From WFTC01 sp047635955 (GTDB lineage Bacteria > Patescibacteriota > Gracilibacteria > UBA1369 > 2-02-FULL-48-14), in contig JBLIGW010000046.1 in assembly GCA_047635955.1 (NCBI GenBank), positions 1 to 8,682 on the forward strand: 8,682 nucleotides of DNA, read 5' to 3'. Under the pieces are notes generated by a model. That model worked only from the letters and a program-made list of their open reading frames with translations, did not search any database and was not told where the DNA came from. The translations under genes and the position numbers were made by a program. Shown piece after piece: positions 1 to 6,524 of this stretch (its first letter is position 1; each line of letters begins with the position of its first letter).

Positions 1-657
1 GTTGGAGTCGTGGACGAAAAGGGGAAACACTACAATGCCGATTGGCTACTCATGCTTCTTTCACGTGACCTTTTGAGTCGTCAAAAAGGCGCTAAAATTG
101 TCTTTGACGTGAAGGTTTCACAACTGCTCATAGACGACATCAAGAAACATGGAGGTGAACCTGTTATGTCCAAAACTGGACACTCATTCATCGAAGGGAA
201 AATGCAAGAAATTGGCGCACTTTTAGGAGGAGAAATTAGTGGACATATGTTCTTTGCTGAAAACTATTTCGGCTTCGACGATGCCTTTCTGGCCGCTGCT
301 AAAATTCTTGAAATTCTTTCACAATCAGACAAGACTTTTTCTGAGTTATTCGCCGACGTTCCCGAAACTTTCTGTACACCTGAATTAAAATCTAGCTGCC
401 CTGACGATAGAAAATTTGAAATTGTGAAAGAAGTATCTGCTTACTTCGTTGAAGAATACGACTGCCTCACCATTGATGGTGTACGAATCAATTTTGATGA
501 AAACTCTTGGGGTGCCGTTCGTTGTAGCAACACCTCTCCCAACCTTACTATTCGCTTTGAAGCCCCAACTGAAGCGCGTCTTTCTGAGATCAAGGAGCTC
601 ATGCTCATTCAACTCCGAAAGTATCCTGAAATTGACCTCTGGTGGGACGAGAGCTAA
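1..657 (+). CDS. manB: Phosphomannomutase/phosphoglucomutase, C-terminal half (5' end outside window)
   Basis: The product belongs to the alpha-D-phosphohexomutase family (COG1109, AlgC/ManB-like), which interconverts hexose 6-phosphate and 1-phosphate to supply nucleotide sugars for envelope glycans. The frame is open from base 1 (V-G-V-V-D-E-K-G), matching the residues just after the family's Asp-rich metal loop DGDxDR, so the catalytic serine and metal domains lie upstream of the window. Visible parts are domain 3 with VFDVKVS, the KTGHSFI segment and the sugar-binding loop GEISGHMFF (about residues 77-85 of the 218 seen), and domain 4 with the phosphate-binding loop RCSNTSPNLTIRFEA near residue 175. 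The GTG at base 10 is an internal valine, not a start. Substrate preference (mannose or glucose) cannot be decided from this half, so the symbol is provisional. It ends with TAA, 9 bases before the next gene. Confidence 0.9.
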   Translation, partial: VGVVDEKGKHYNADWLLMLLSRDLLSRQKGAKIVFDVKVSQLLIDDIKKHGGEPVMSKTGHSFIEGKMQEIGALLGGEISGHMFFAENYFGFDDAFLAAAKILEILSQSDKTFSELFADVPETFCTPELKSSCPDDRKFEIVKEVSAYFVEEYDCLTIDGVRINFDENSWGAVRCSNTSPNLTIRFEAPTEARLSEIKELMLIQLRKYPEIDLWWDES

Positions 658-666
658 ACTCTGATC

Positions 667-864
667 ATGGAAATAGCTATTGGAATCATATTATGCCTCG
701 TTATTGTCGGCTTCATTGCCTACAGTAGTATTTGCGTGAAGCACGCGGCACGCTTTCGCTATCTAAGCTCGCGAACTGTTTACTTGAGCCTTGCCTTCGT
801 TGCGCTCTCGACCCTCACCATAACGGCCATTGTGGCCACATATTTGTGGTTAGTCTTAAGCTAA
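667..864 (+). CDS. Small two-helix membrane protein, hypothetical
   Basis: A 65-residue protein of unknown function. It has two hydrophobic segments, about residues 3-20 (rich in I, L, V, G) and 40-63 (L, A, T, V, ending WLVLS). They are separated by a short basic stretch (KHAARFRYLSSR) that would sit on the cytoplasmic side by the positive-inside rule, giving an inferred N-out/C-out hairpin. It starts with ATG 9 bases after the mutase stop and is followed within 6 bases by a terminator hairpin, so it is probably the last gene of the mutase transcript. No Shine-Dalgarno sequence is visible before the ATG. I do not recognise a family. The coding call rests on the operon-like position, the coherent membrane topology and the terminator placement. 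Confidence 0.6.
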   Translation: MEIAIGIILCLVIVGFIAYSSICVKHAARFRYLSSRTVYLSLAFVALSTLTITAIVATYLWLVLS

Positions 865-869
865 AGAAA

Positions 870-899
870 AAAGGATAAAGATTCTGATCTTTATCCTTT
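870..899. terminator. Bidirectional intrinsic terminator between convergent genes
   Basis: A perfect 13-bp stem, AAAGGATAAAGAT (870-882) with ATCTTTATCCTTT (887-899), closes a 4-base loop (TCTG). On the minus strand the stem runs into TTT-C-TTT, the complement of bases 864-869, so it can end the transcript of the 958-residue gene. On the plus strand it lies 5 bases after the stop of the small membrane gene, but its stem is AT-rich and the T-run is part of the stem. Plus-strand termination may therefore depend on the next hairpin. Confidence 0.8.
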
Positions 900-906
900 C
901 ACTTTC

Positions 907-925
907 GCCCCAATGAGGGCTTTTT
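907..925 (+). terminator. Second short intrinsic terminator, plus strand
   Basis: GCCC (907-910) pairs with GGGC (917-920) around a 6-base loop. TTTTT follows directly (921-925), then ATTTA. The stem is short but all G-C and sits ahead of a T-run, so it could back up the 870-899 hairpin for plus-strand transcripts. Confidence 0.55.
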
Positions 926-934
926 ATTTACCTA

Positions 935-3811
935 TCAATTGAAGATTCCATCCGATGCAAAGATCGGTAAGTTTCCTGGTGCCGTGTAATCCATAATCAC
1001 TGAAGGGTAATCTGCTGAATCTGAAGATCCATCGGCGTAGGTTTCTCCATAAACAGAGAGTTCTTCTCCCTCATCACAAAGTTCCCAAATACTTGTGTCT
1101 GGCGTTCCTGTTGAATCTAAGGCGTAACAACCTCGGAATTGTCGTAATGATTCAAGCGCACATTCTTTTGCGACATCTGCCGCATTAGCTCCAATGAGTT
1201 GTGCCGCTCCACAAGTATAATATCCAAGCGCTGAATACACATCCTCTTCATTCAAAATCATTCGAGCACTCACGCTTCCGTTCAAGTAAAGTTGATTTTT
1301 AAGTGCTGCCACCCGGTACGCATCATTGATCCATGTTGGAACCCCATCAGCTCTATAAGTATCTGCCTGACTGTAAACACTTCCATCGGCAAAGATATTC
1401 ACATAGATATCCGTTACATCTTCATGAATGTAAACATTTCCACCCACTCCATCTTCCGCCAACGCAATGATTCCAAGTCGGCTATCGTCCCCACCAATGT
1501 CTCCATTGATGTAAACGTCTCCACCTAAAACGTAGAGCGTACTAGAGGTAAAACTCGTGGCTTCTTCAAGGATCACATCACCATTATAGTAATAAAGACT
1601 GTCTCCCATTAAACTTTCCCCTGCACCTGTTACTGGGCTAGAAGCATCAAGGTCAAGACCTCCAGCTCCTGCAGTCACACCAAGCGTATAACGAGTTCCA
1701 AGTTCGTAGAAATTGTTTCGAATTTTGATTGTTTCCTCAGCGCCTCCTTCATAAATATCATCCGAATCATCCAAAGAAAGTCCTAAGAATTCATTAGTAG
1801 AACCTTTGAACAAAACTCCACCTGGGTCCGCATGATTATCAACCACTGGAAGGTAACCTACAAAGTAACAACTCTTGGTGTTGTCACCGGTTCGTTGCTC
1901 GAGAACTTGTTCAACAAGCTTGTCACAAACCCAAACTTCAGCTGTTGGATTCTCAATATAGTCAGCTGTTTCTGACGTCCAATCAATATCAGCACAAAAT
2001 GTCCCAGCTGCTGCTGAAGTAAAACACCCTCCGTCCTCGGTATAACTATAGCCCATTGGGTATTTAGTTGAATACTGGGACCCGGTAAGACTCACTGTTT
2101 CTTTGTAATAGGTCACATTATTAGCAGCATTCGTAATATCTTCATCCACCACATCCATCACCAAATACACATCTTCAGGCACACTATCACCTGCAAAATC
2201 AGTATTCGCGTCCAACTGGTACGTAATTGTAAATTCATCAGTCAAACTCTCTCCCAAGTAGTTACTAACTCCTTGTGAAGGTTGATAAGAGTCTCCCGTC
2301 GTCAGTAGATACATTCCTGTTTGCTCCAAGTCGCTTGAAATTTCTGTCCAATTACTCGTTCCATCAAATTCAGCGTAAAGCCCTTCAAGATAGAAACGTG
2401 GGCTAAAGCTAATAGAAGTGTAGCTAGGTGTGTATCTATAGTAATCATCATCTACTTCAACAAAACTGCTGTCCGTACTCAGGCTATAATCTGAAGACTC
2501 AAATTCAATATTGAAAGTAATGTAATTCAAATCAATATAATTACGTTCGTCCGAACGTGCATAGAAATAGTCCCACTTCACAGCAGGAGAAACACTAGTA
2601 TATTCAGTACTAATGAAATCAGTATCCGCAGCGCAGTTACTTTTCACAGATTGTGAGTAAGCATCCAATTGAGCCAAGTAAATCCAGATACAGCCATCTC
2701 TGTCTGTTGGTAGTTCTTGCTCAACCGTAGCCACTTCTTCGTCCATGTAAACCATGTTTGATGTTGGCCCATAAGATCGAATGAACTTATTGAACGTTAC
2801 TGTTCCATCATCTTTAGTTTGAATACAGTATTGAGAAGTGGTTTCACAATCACTTGGATACCACATAGAAACATCTACCGCATCTTCAAGATTCCTTACC
2901 TGATTAATAAACACACTATCATCCAAATTAATACTCATAGTCATCCGATTTAGATCAGACTCATCTAAAGTGTCTCCCGTCAGCATATCTACAAAATAAA
3001 TACCCACTCTCCAATAATCATAACCATTGGCTTGTGGCGCAGAATCACGATTCACCTCACTAGGAACATCACTTGTTCCATTCGCTTGAATTTCTACATA
3101 AGGAACAATAACGGTTGGCGGCGTCTCCATGGTCATTCCATTAAATTTGAAAAATCCATTTCCAGTCAAATTATTCATATAATCACTCCATGCCGTTCCA
3201 GTAGTAACTCCATTTGTAGAGATATTAGTTTTAACGTAGTAAGTGGATTCCCTTCCAGACATACCTGCATCACAAGTGGCTGTATCCTTACAAGCCCAAT
3301 CAAACCAAACCCATTCTTGCCCTTCAGAAACCTTACCGGCTGTTGAGCTTAAAATTTTTCCATATCCAGACCAAACGCCAGTAGAAAGATCCATTTGAGC
3401 TCTATCCCCTACCTTCACAGTGCTAGGTGCCAAATCTACAAGAATAGATTCTGTTTGAGTGCCTACCGTCCATTCAAGTGTTACATATGAACTTTGAGTA
3501 GATGAGTTTTCAAACAAACCAGTACTTGCACCGGCAAAAGCATCTAAACACGCTTGTTCGTCATTCGCTTCATCAGTTGCATTCACCACCACTCCTTTAT
3601 AAGAATTAGACCTCCCCATCAAAAACCCACAATCATCACTCGTTTCATAACCTGTTCCTCCTTCGTCTTCCGGGGTGTCCGTCGGCGAAGTAAGTACTGT
3701 AGAGATACCACTAAAAATCCCTGCAGACGCGAGTCCAACAGAAATCATTAATGAGAAAGCGAGCGTAAAGATCGCAATAGAATTACGATGCCAAAAAGTA
3801 TGGTTTTTCAT
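935..3811 (-). CDS. Large exported cysteine-paired surface protein with C-terminal beta-rich domain, hypothetical
   Basis: A 958-residue protein of unknown function. Residues 1-30 form a Sec-type signal peptide: MKNHTFWHRN, then a hydrophobic core at 11-28, then ASA at 28-30 as a likely signal peptidase I site. The mature protein is acidic and rich in S, T, D, Y and G. It has 16 cysteines at 61, 88, 174, 180, 322, 329, 374, 393, 596, 606, 629, 648, 867, 884, 895 and 912. Their spacing forms eight neighbouring pairs 6 to 27 residues apart, suggesting disulfides outside the cytoplasm. From about 744 to 848, short strands recur (GDVILEE, GDVYINGDI, GNVYIHEDV, NIFADGSVYS, NQLYLNGSVSAR), resembling a stacked beta-solenoid. 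The tail contains LRQFRGCY and YPSVIMDYTAPG, which resembles, from memory, C-termini of uncharacterised CPR surface proteins. No C-terminal membrane anchor or LPXTG motif is seen. The stop is TGA followed at once by in-frame TAG. No Shine-Dalgarno precedes the ATG, and a dyad touches it. Confidence 0.9.
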   Translation of the reverse strand: MKNHTFWHRNSIAIFTLAFSLMISVGLASAGIFSGISTVLTSPTDTPEDEGGTGYETSDDCGFLMGRSNSYKGVVVNATDEANDEQACLDAFAGASTGLFENSSTQSSYVTLEWTVGTQTESILVDLAPSTVKVGDRAQMDLSTGVWSGYGKILSSTAGKVSEGQEWVWFDWACKDTATCDAGMSGRESTYYVKTNISTNGVTTGTAWSDYMNNLTGNGFFKFNGMTMETPPTVIVPYVEIQANGTSDVPSEVNRDSAPQANGYDYWRVGIYFVDMLTGDTLDESDLNRMTMSINLDDSVFINQVRNLEDAVDVSMWYPSDCETTSQYCIQTKDDGTVTFNKFIRSYGPTSNMVYMDEEVATVEQELPTDRDGCIWIYLAQLDAYSQSVKSNCAADTDFISTEYTSVSPAVKWDYFYARSDERNYIDLNYITFNIEFESSDYSLSTDSSFVEVDDDYYRYTPSYTSISFSPRFYLEGLYAEFDGTSNWTEISSDLEQTGMYLLTTGDSYQPSQGVSNYLGESLTDEFTITYQLDANTDFAGDSVPEDVYLVMDVVDEDITNAANNVTYYKETVSLTGSQYSTKYPMGYSYTEDGGCFTSAAAGTFCADIDWTSETADYIENPTAEVWVCDKLVEQVLEQRTGDNTKSCYFVGYLPVVDNHADPGGVLFKGSTNEFLGLSLDDSDDIYEGGAEETIKIRNNFYELGTRYTLGVTAGAGGLDLDASSPVTGAGESLMGDSLYYYNGDVILEEATSFTSSTLYVLGGDVYINGDIGGDDSRLGIIALAEDGVGGNVYIHEDVTDIYVNIFADGSVYSQADTYRADGVPTWINDAYRVAALKNQLYLNGSVSARMILNEEDVYSALGYYTCGAAQLIGANAADVAKECALESLRQFRGCYALDSTGTPDTSIWELCDEGEELSVYGETYADGSSDSADYPSVIMDYTAPGNLPIFASDGIFN

Positions 3812-3842
3812 TGGTGCGTGGATAGGGAGTATTCACGCACCA
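3812..3842. promoter_or_regulatory. 9-bp-arm dyad abutting the start codon of the exported-protein gene
   Basis: TGGTGCGTG (3812-3820) and CACGCACCA (3834-3842) are perfect inverted arms around a 13-base centre. One arm ends at the base next to the ATG of the minus-strand gene. The other overlaps the -35 element proposed for the plus-strand promoter. It could be an operator for a dimeric regulator between divergent promoters, or, if transcribed in full on the minus strand, an RNA hairpin occupying the ribosome landing site. Neither role is shown by the sequence alone. Confidence 0.6.
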
Positions 3843-3860
3843 TTCTAGAGGTCATATAAA
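3832..3860 (+). promoter_or_regulatory. Sigma-70-like promoter reading rightward into the topA intergenic region
   Basis: TTCACG (3832-3837, four of six consensus positions) and TATAAA (3855-3860, five of six) are 17 bases apart. Transcription would begin near 3866-3868 (GGAAAG). No plus-strand gene lies downstream before topA, which is on the other strand, so the promoter would serve a non-coding RNA. Confidence 0.5.
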
Positions 3861-3870
3861 AAAAAGGAAA
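3842..3870 (-). promoter_or_regulatory. Possible weak promoter for the exported-protein gene
   Basis: Read on the minus strand, TTTCCT (3870-3865) and TAGAAT (3847-3842, five of six) are 17 bases apart. Transcription would start near 3835, giving a leader of about 24 nt with only one full dyad arm. The -35 matches poorly (three of six). Readthrough from topA is an alternative source of transcript, since no convincing minus-strand terminator was found after topA. Confidence 0.25.
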
Positions 3871-4033
3871 GTCTACTGAGCACAGAATGTTTTAGGCGAA
3901 AAGGCCAAAGACAAAGGCCGCTTAATGAATTAAGCAACTGAGGCTGAGGCTTTTGTAGGCAAAACAGACTAGCTCGGTAACTTTAGTAACTCTACTGACA
4001 CGAACATAGTGTAAATAGAGTTACGTCTTTTTT
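3867..4033 (+). ncRNA. Candidate structured small RNA, about 165 nt, family unknown
   Basis: The stretch has a plausible promoter just upstream (3832-3860), no open reading frame of note on the plus strand (ATG codons at 3887 and 3925 meet stops within a few codons), and a strong hairpin plus T-run at its end. Internal pairing includes a perfect 6-bp hairpin GCTTAA-TGAA-TTAAGC (3920-3935). A possible closing helix pairs GTCT (3871-3874) and GTTTT (3889-3893) with the continuous AAAACAGAC (3961-3969). I could not match it to RNase P RNA, tmRNA, SRP RNA, a tRNA or a T-box. 6S RNA has a similar length but was not matched. The call is an inference from promoter, structure and terminator. Confidence 0.4.
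3986..4033 (+). terminator. Hairpin plus T-run, plus-strand terminator
   Basis: GTAACTCTA (3986-3994) pairs perfectly with TAGAGTTAC (4016-4024). Inside, a 3x3 internal loop leads to ACAC (3998-4001) pairing with GTGT (4009-4012). After the stem comes GTC and then six T (4028-4033). On the minus strand the sequence after the stem is TAAAGTTACC, not a T-run, so it works better as a plus-strand terminator than as one for topA. It may also protect against plus-strand transcription running antisense into topA. Confidence 0.55.
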
Positions 4034-4046
4034 CACATGACCTCCA

Positions 4047-6332
4047 CTATTTTTTCTTCTTCCGGAAACTCTTCTTCGCCGGAGCTTCTGCAATGATCTT
4101 TTTACAATCTTCCAAAGTCAGTTTTTCAGGAGTGAACGTCTTAGGAATTTTCACATTCTTTTTATCTGCCTTGATGTAAGGACCATAAGGCCCAATCAGT
4201 ACTCGGATTTTTTCTTCTGGGAATTCCATAATCACTGATTTTTTCTTCGCTTCAGCGCCATCAGAAACAATTTCCAATGCTCGTTTAAGATCAACGGCGA
4301 ATGGATCTTCTTCCTTGATTGAAGTGAACTCTTTTCCAACCTTAACATAAGGACCAAATCGTCCAATATTTACAATTACATCTTCACCCTCTTTGGTTTT
4401 ACCTAAAGTTCGCGGAAGATCAAAAAGGTGTAGAACATCTTCCAGCTCAACATCATGAATTCGCTTGTCTTCAGGCAGTGAAGCAAACTTAGGTTTCACC
4501 TCGTCTTCTTTCACACCCAACTGAACCAAAGGACCAAATCGTCCAATACGAACACTAACGGGTCGTCCAGATTTTGGGTCAATTCCAAGCTCACGAGTTT
4601 GAGACGCTTCTTCTCGAGAAACGCTCCCCTCTTTGCTTTCTACCAATTTACTAAATGGCACATAGAAATCTTTGATTTCGGATTGCCAGGTTTCTTTTCC
4701 TTCTTCCACTTCATCCAGCATCTCCTCCATTTTTACCGTGAATTTGTAATCCACAATTTGAGGGAAATGCTCAACCAAGAAATCGCTCACAACAAAACCA
4801 ATATCGGTTGGCCGGAGCTGACGTCCTTCTTTTTCAATGTATTCACGAGTCTGAATGGTTGAAATAGTTGGAGCATAAGTAGATGGTCGCCCAATCCCCT
4901 CCTCTTCCAATTTCTTAACCAAGCTCGCTTCCGTGTATCGGGCCGGAGGTTTAGTGAAATGCTGAGTCGGAATTATTTCTTTTACATTCGGGTGCTCTCC
5001 TTCCGTCAAAACAGGAAGAATAGATTCTTTGTCATCGTCCCCTTCTTTCTCTCCATCATGACCTTCGAGGTAAAGCTTCATGAATCCTGGGAAGTTGATC
5101 GTTTGTCCAGTCGCACGGAACGTATAAGTTTTAACACTGAGGTCCACTCCAACTTTATCCAGAAGTGCCTCTTTCATCTGACATGCCAAAGTTCGTTTCC
5201 AAATCAGTTCGTACAGCCGAAGCAAATCTTTGTCTAAATATTTTGCAAGACTTTCAGGAGTTCTTGAAAGGTCCGTAGGTCGAATCGCTTCATGCGCTTC
5301 CTGCGCCCCTTTTCTTCCTTTGAACATACGTGGTTCTTTCAATCCATATTCTGCTCCATACATATCCTTTATCACTACTTGAGCTTGACCCAAAGCCGTC
5401 TTTGAAAGACTCACGGAATCGGTACGCATGTAGGTAATCAAACCTTCATGCCCTTCCTCTAAATCAATACCTTCATAAAGTTTTTGAGCAATCACCATTG
5501 TTTTTCGAACAGAGAATCCAAGCTTACGAGCCGCTTCCTGTTGAATCGTAGAAGTAGTAAACGGAGGTGCTGGATTTCTTTTTGTTTGTTTCTTCTCAAC
5601 CGAAGTCACCGTGTATTCCTCTTTATCAATCGCATCTAAAACTTCATTAGTTTCTTTTTCTGAACTCGGTACAAATTTCTTTCCGTCTTTTTTAGTTAGC
5701 TTCGCTGAGAATGCATCCTTCCCGTTTTCTGGCGTGAACTTACCTACAATGGACCAATATTCTTCAGGATTAAAAGCCATAATTTGACGCTCCTTGTCCA
5801 CGATCAAACGCACAGCCACACTTTGTACTCGTCCGGCAGAAAGTCCAAATTTAATCTTCTTCCAAAGCAAAGGTGAAAGTGTGTACCCAACCAAACGATC
5901 AAGAACTCGACGAGCTTGTTGCGCGTTTACCTTGTCCATATCAATCGTTCTTGGATTGGCCACCGCTTCTTGAATCGCAGTTTTTGTAATTTCGTGAAAA
6001 ACAATTCTCTTAATATCCGCATCTTTCTTAAGCTTAAGCGCTTGAGTCAAATGCCACCCGATCGCTTCTCCTTCTCGGTCTTCATCCGTTGCGATCCAAA
6101 CGGTTGTATCTTTTCCGACTTGACCCTTTAAGCCTGTGATCACTTTTTTCTTATCTTTTGAAACTTCATACTGCGGCTCAAAATTATTTTCCATATCCAC
6201 TCCCATCTTTGATTTCGGCAGATCACGGACGTGCCCCATCGAGGCCATCACCTTATAATCCTTTCCTAAAAATTTGGAAATTGTTTTGATTTTCCCTGGA
6301 GACTCTACGATCACAAGATTTTTTACTGGCAT
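4047..6332 (-). CDS. topA: DNA topoisomerase I (type IA)
   Basis: This enzyme relaxes negative supercoils by cutting one strand through a 5'-phosphotyrosine. Numbering from TTG at 6341 (add 3 relative to the start chosen here): the Toprim domain holds VESPGK (12-17) and the metal motif TDEDREGE (85-92). SAGRVQSVAVR is at 168-178, the active-site tyrosine is Y304 in LITYMRTDS, and EGIGRPSTYAPTI is at 481-493. After the core there are no zinc-finger cysteines (only C387 and C746). Instead there are three Gly-rich C-terminal repeats with the core GRFGPLVQLG (600-609), GRFGPYVKVG (660-669) and GPYGPYIKA (717-725), followed by a lysine-rich tail ending FRKKKK. I chose ATG at 6332 over TTG at 6341 because MPVKNLVIVESPGK is typical for the family and the promoter leaves a leader of about 18 nt to it. 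Length is about 761 residues, normal for the family. Confidence 0.97.
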   Translation of the reverse strand: MPVKNLVIVESPGKIKTISKFLGKDYKVMASMGHVRDLPKSKMGVDMENNFEPQYEVSKDKKKVITGLKGQVGKDTTVWIATDEDREGEAIGWHLTQALKLKKDADIKRIVFHEITKTAIQEAVANPRTIDMDKVNAQQARRVLDRLVGYTLSPLLWKKIKFGLSAGRVQSVAVRLIVDKERQIMAFNPEEYWSIVGKFTPENGKDAFSAKLTKKDGKKFVPSSEKETNEVLDAIDKEEYTVTSVEKKQTKRNPAPPFTTSTIQQEAARKLGFSVRKTMVIAQKLYEGIDLEEGHEGLITYMRTDSVSLSKTALGQAQVVIKDMYGAEYGLKEPRMFKGRKGAQEAHEAIRPTDLSRTPESLAKYLDKDLLRLYELIWKRTLACQMKEALLDKVGVDLSVKTYTFRATGQTINFPGFMKLYLEGHDGEKEGDDDKESILPVLTEGEHPNVKEIIPTQHFTKPPARYTEASLVKKLEEEGIGRPSTYAPTISTIQTREYIEKEGRQLRPTDIGFVVSDFLVEHFPQIVDYKFTVKMEEMLDEVEEGKETWQSEIKDFYVPFSKLVESKEGSVSREEASQTRELGIDPKSGRPVSVRIGRFGPLVQLGVKEDEVKPKFASLPEDKRIHDVELEDVLHLFDLPRTLGKTKEGEDVIVNIGRFGPYVKVGKEFTSIKEEDPFAVDLKRALEIVSDGAEAKKKSVIMEFPEEKIRVLIGPYGPYIKADKKNVKIPKTFTPEKLTLEDCKKIIAEAPAKKSFRKKKK

Positions 6333-6356
6333 GTTTGGCAATTAAAGTTCCCGACT

Positions 6357-6386
6357 ACCATAGAAAGTATGAGAAGGGTTTGTCAA
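6357..6386 (-). promoter_or_regulatory. Sigma-70-like promoter for topA
   Basis: On the minus strand, TTGACA (6386-6381, a perfect -35) lies 18 bases from TATGGT (6362-6357, four of six). Transcription would start near 6350, about 18 nt before the ATG at 6332. The leader has GGGAA but no true Shine-Dalgarno sequence. Confidence 0.65.
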
Positions 6387-6462
6387 TTTATTTACACTTT
6401 AAATTTTTAACTAGCCAGAACCTCAAGCACCAATCATGGCAAGCTCAAAGGCTTAATTATCC

Positions 6463-6491
6463 TTGTCCAGTCAGTGTCTAGCCCATTAAAT
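6463..6491 (+). promoter_or_regulatory. Possible sigma-70-like promoter for the HU gene
   Basis: TTGTCC (6463-6468, four of six) and TTAAAT (6486-6491, four of six) are 17 bases apart. Transcription would begin near 6498, leaving a leader of about 27 nt that contains no Shine-Dalgarno sequence. The motif CGTCATT occurs twice in the leader (6499-6505 and 6518-6524), the second copy touching the ATG. Confidence 0.4.
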
Positions 6492-6524
6492 TAGGGGCCG
6501 TCATTCTATTAACCCCACGTCATT

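Larger units (their letters stand above)
3848..4044. repeat. Inverted repeat bounding the intergenic region
   Basis: GAGGTCAT (3848-3855) and ATGACCTC (4037-4044) are exact inverted copies near the two ends of the gap. Extending inward, an A-run (3858-3865) faces a T-run (4028-4033), and 15 of 20 positions match as an inverted repeat. This could be terminal repeats of a small non-autonomous element, paired ends of a structured RNA, or partly the result of A- and T-rich promoter and terminator parts. No clear target-site duplication is seen beyond a shared CTA nearby. Confidence 0.5.

Noticed and set aside
935..940. UGA stop of the large exported protein as a sign of a recoded UGA (glycine) code
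   Set aside because: An in-frame TAG follows at once, and the long frames have no internal UGA, which a UGA-glycine organism would be expected to show.
1292..1528. Plus-strand open frames inside the exported-protein gene (also 3032-3346 and 3554-3751)
   Set aside because: They are antisense to a long coding frame with signal peptide and ordered cysteines. Their translations show no domain and no start context.
3861..3940. Resemblance to RNase P RNA (GGAAAGTC near the start, AAAGGCCGCTTA later)
   Set aside because: The two RNase P-like pieces are only about 50 nt apart. The intervening conserved regions are absent and the whole block is far shorter than bacterial RNase P RNA.
3970..4026. tRNA-like D-arm phrase (TAGCTCGGTAAC)
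   Set aside because: There is no T-arm (GGTTCGA-type), no anticodon stem at the right spacing and no acceptor pairing.
3886..4046. Short peptide-coding frames in the topA intergenic block
   Set aside because: Plus-strand ATG codons meet stops within a few codons. The longest minus-strand one noted is about a dozen residues with no ribosome site.
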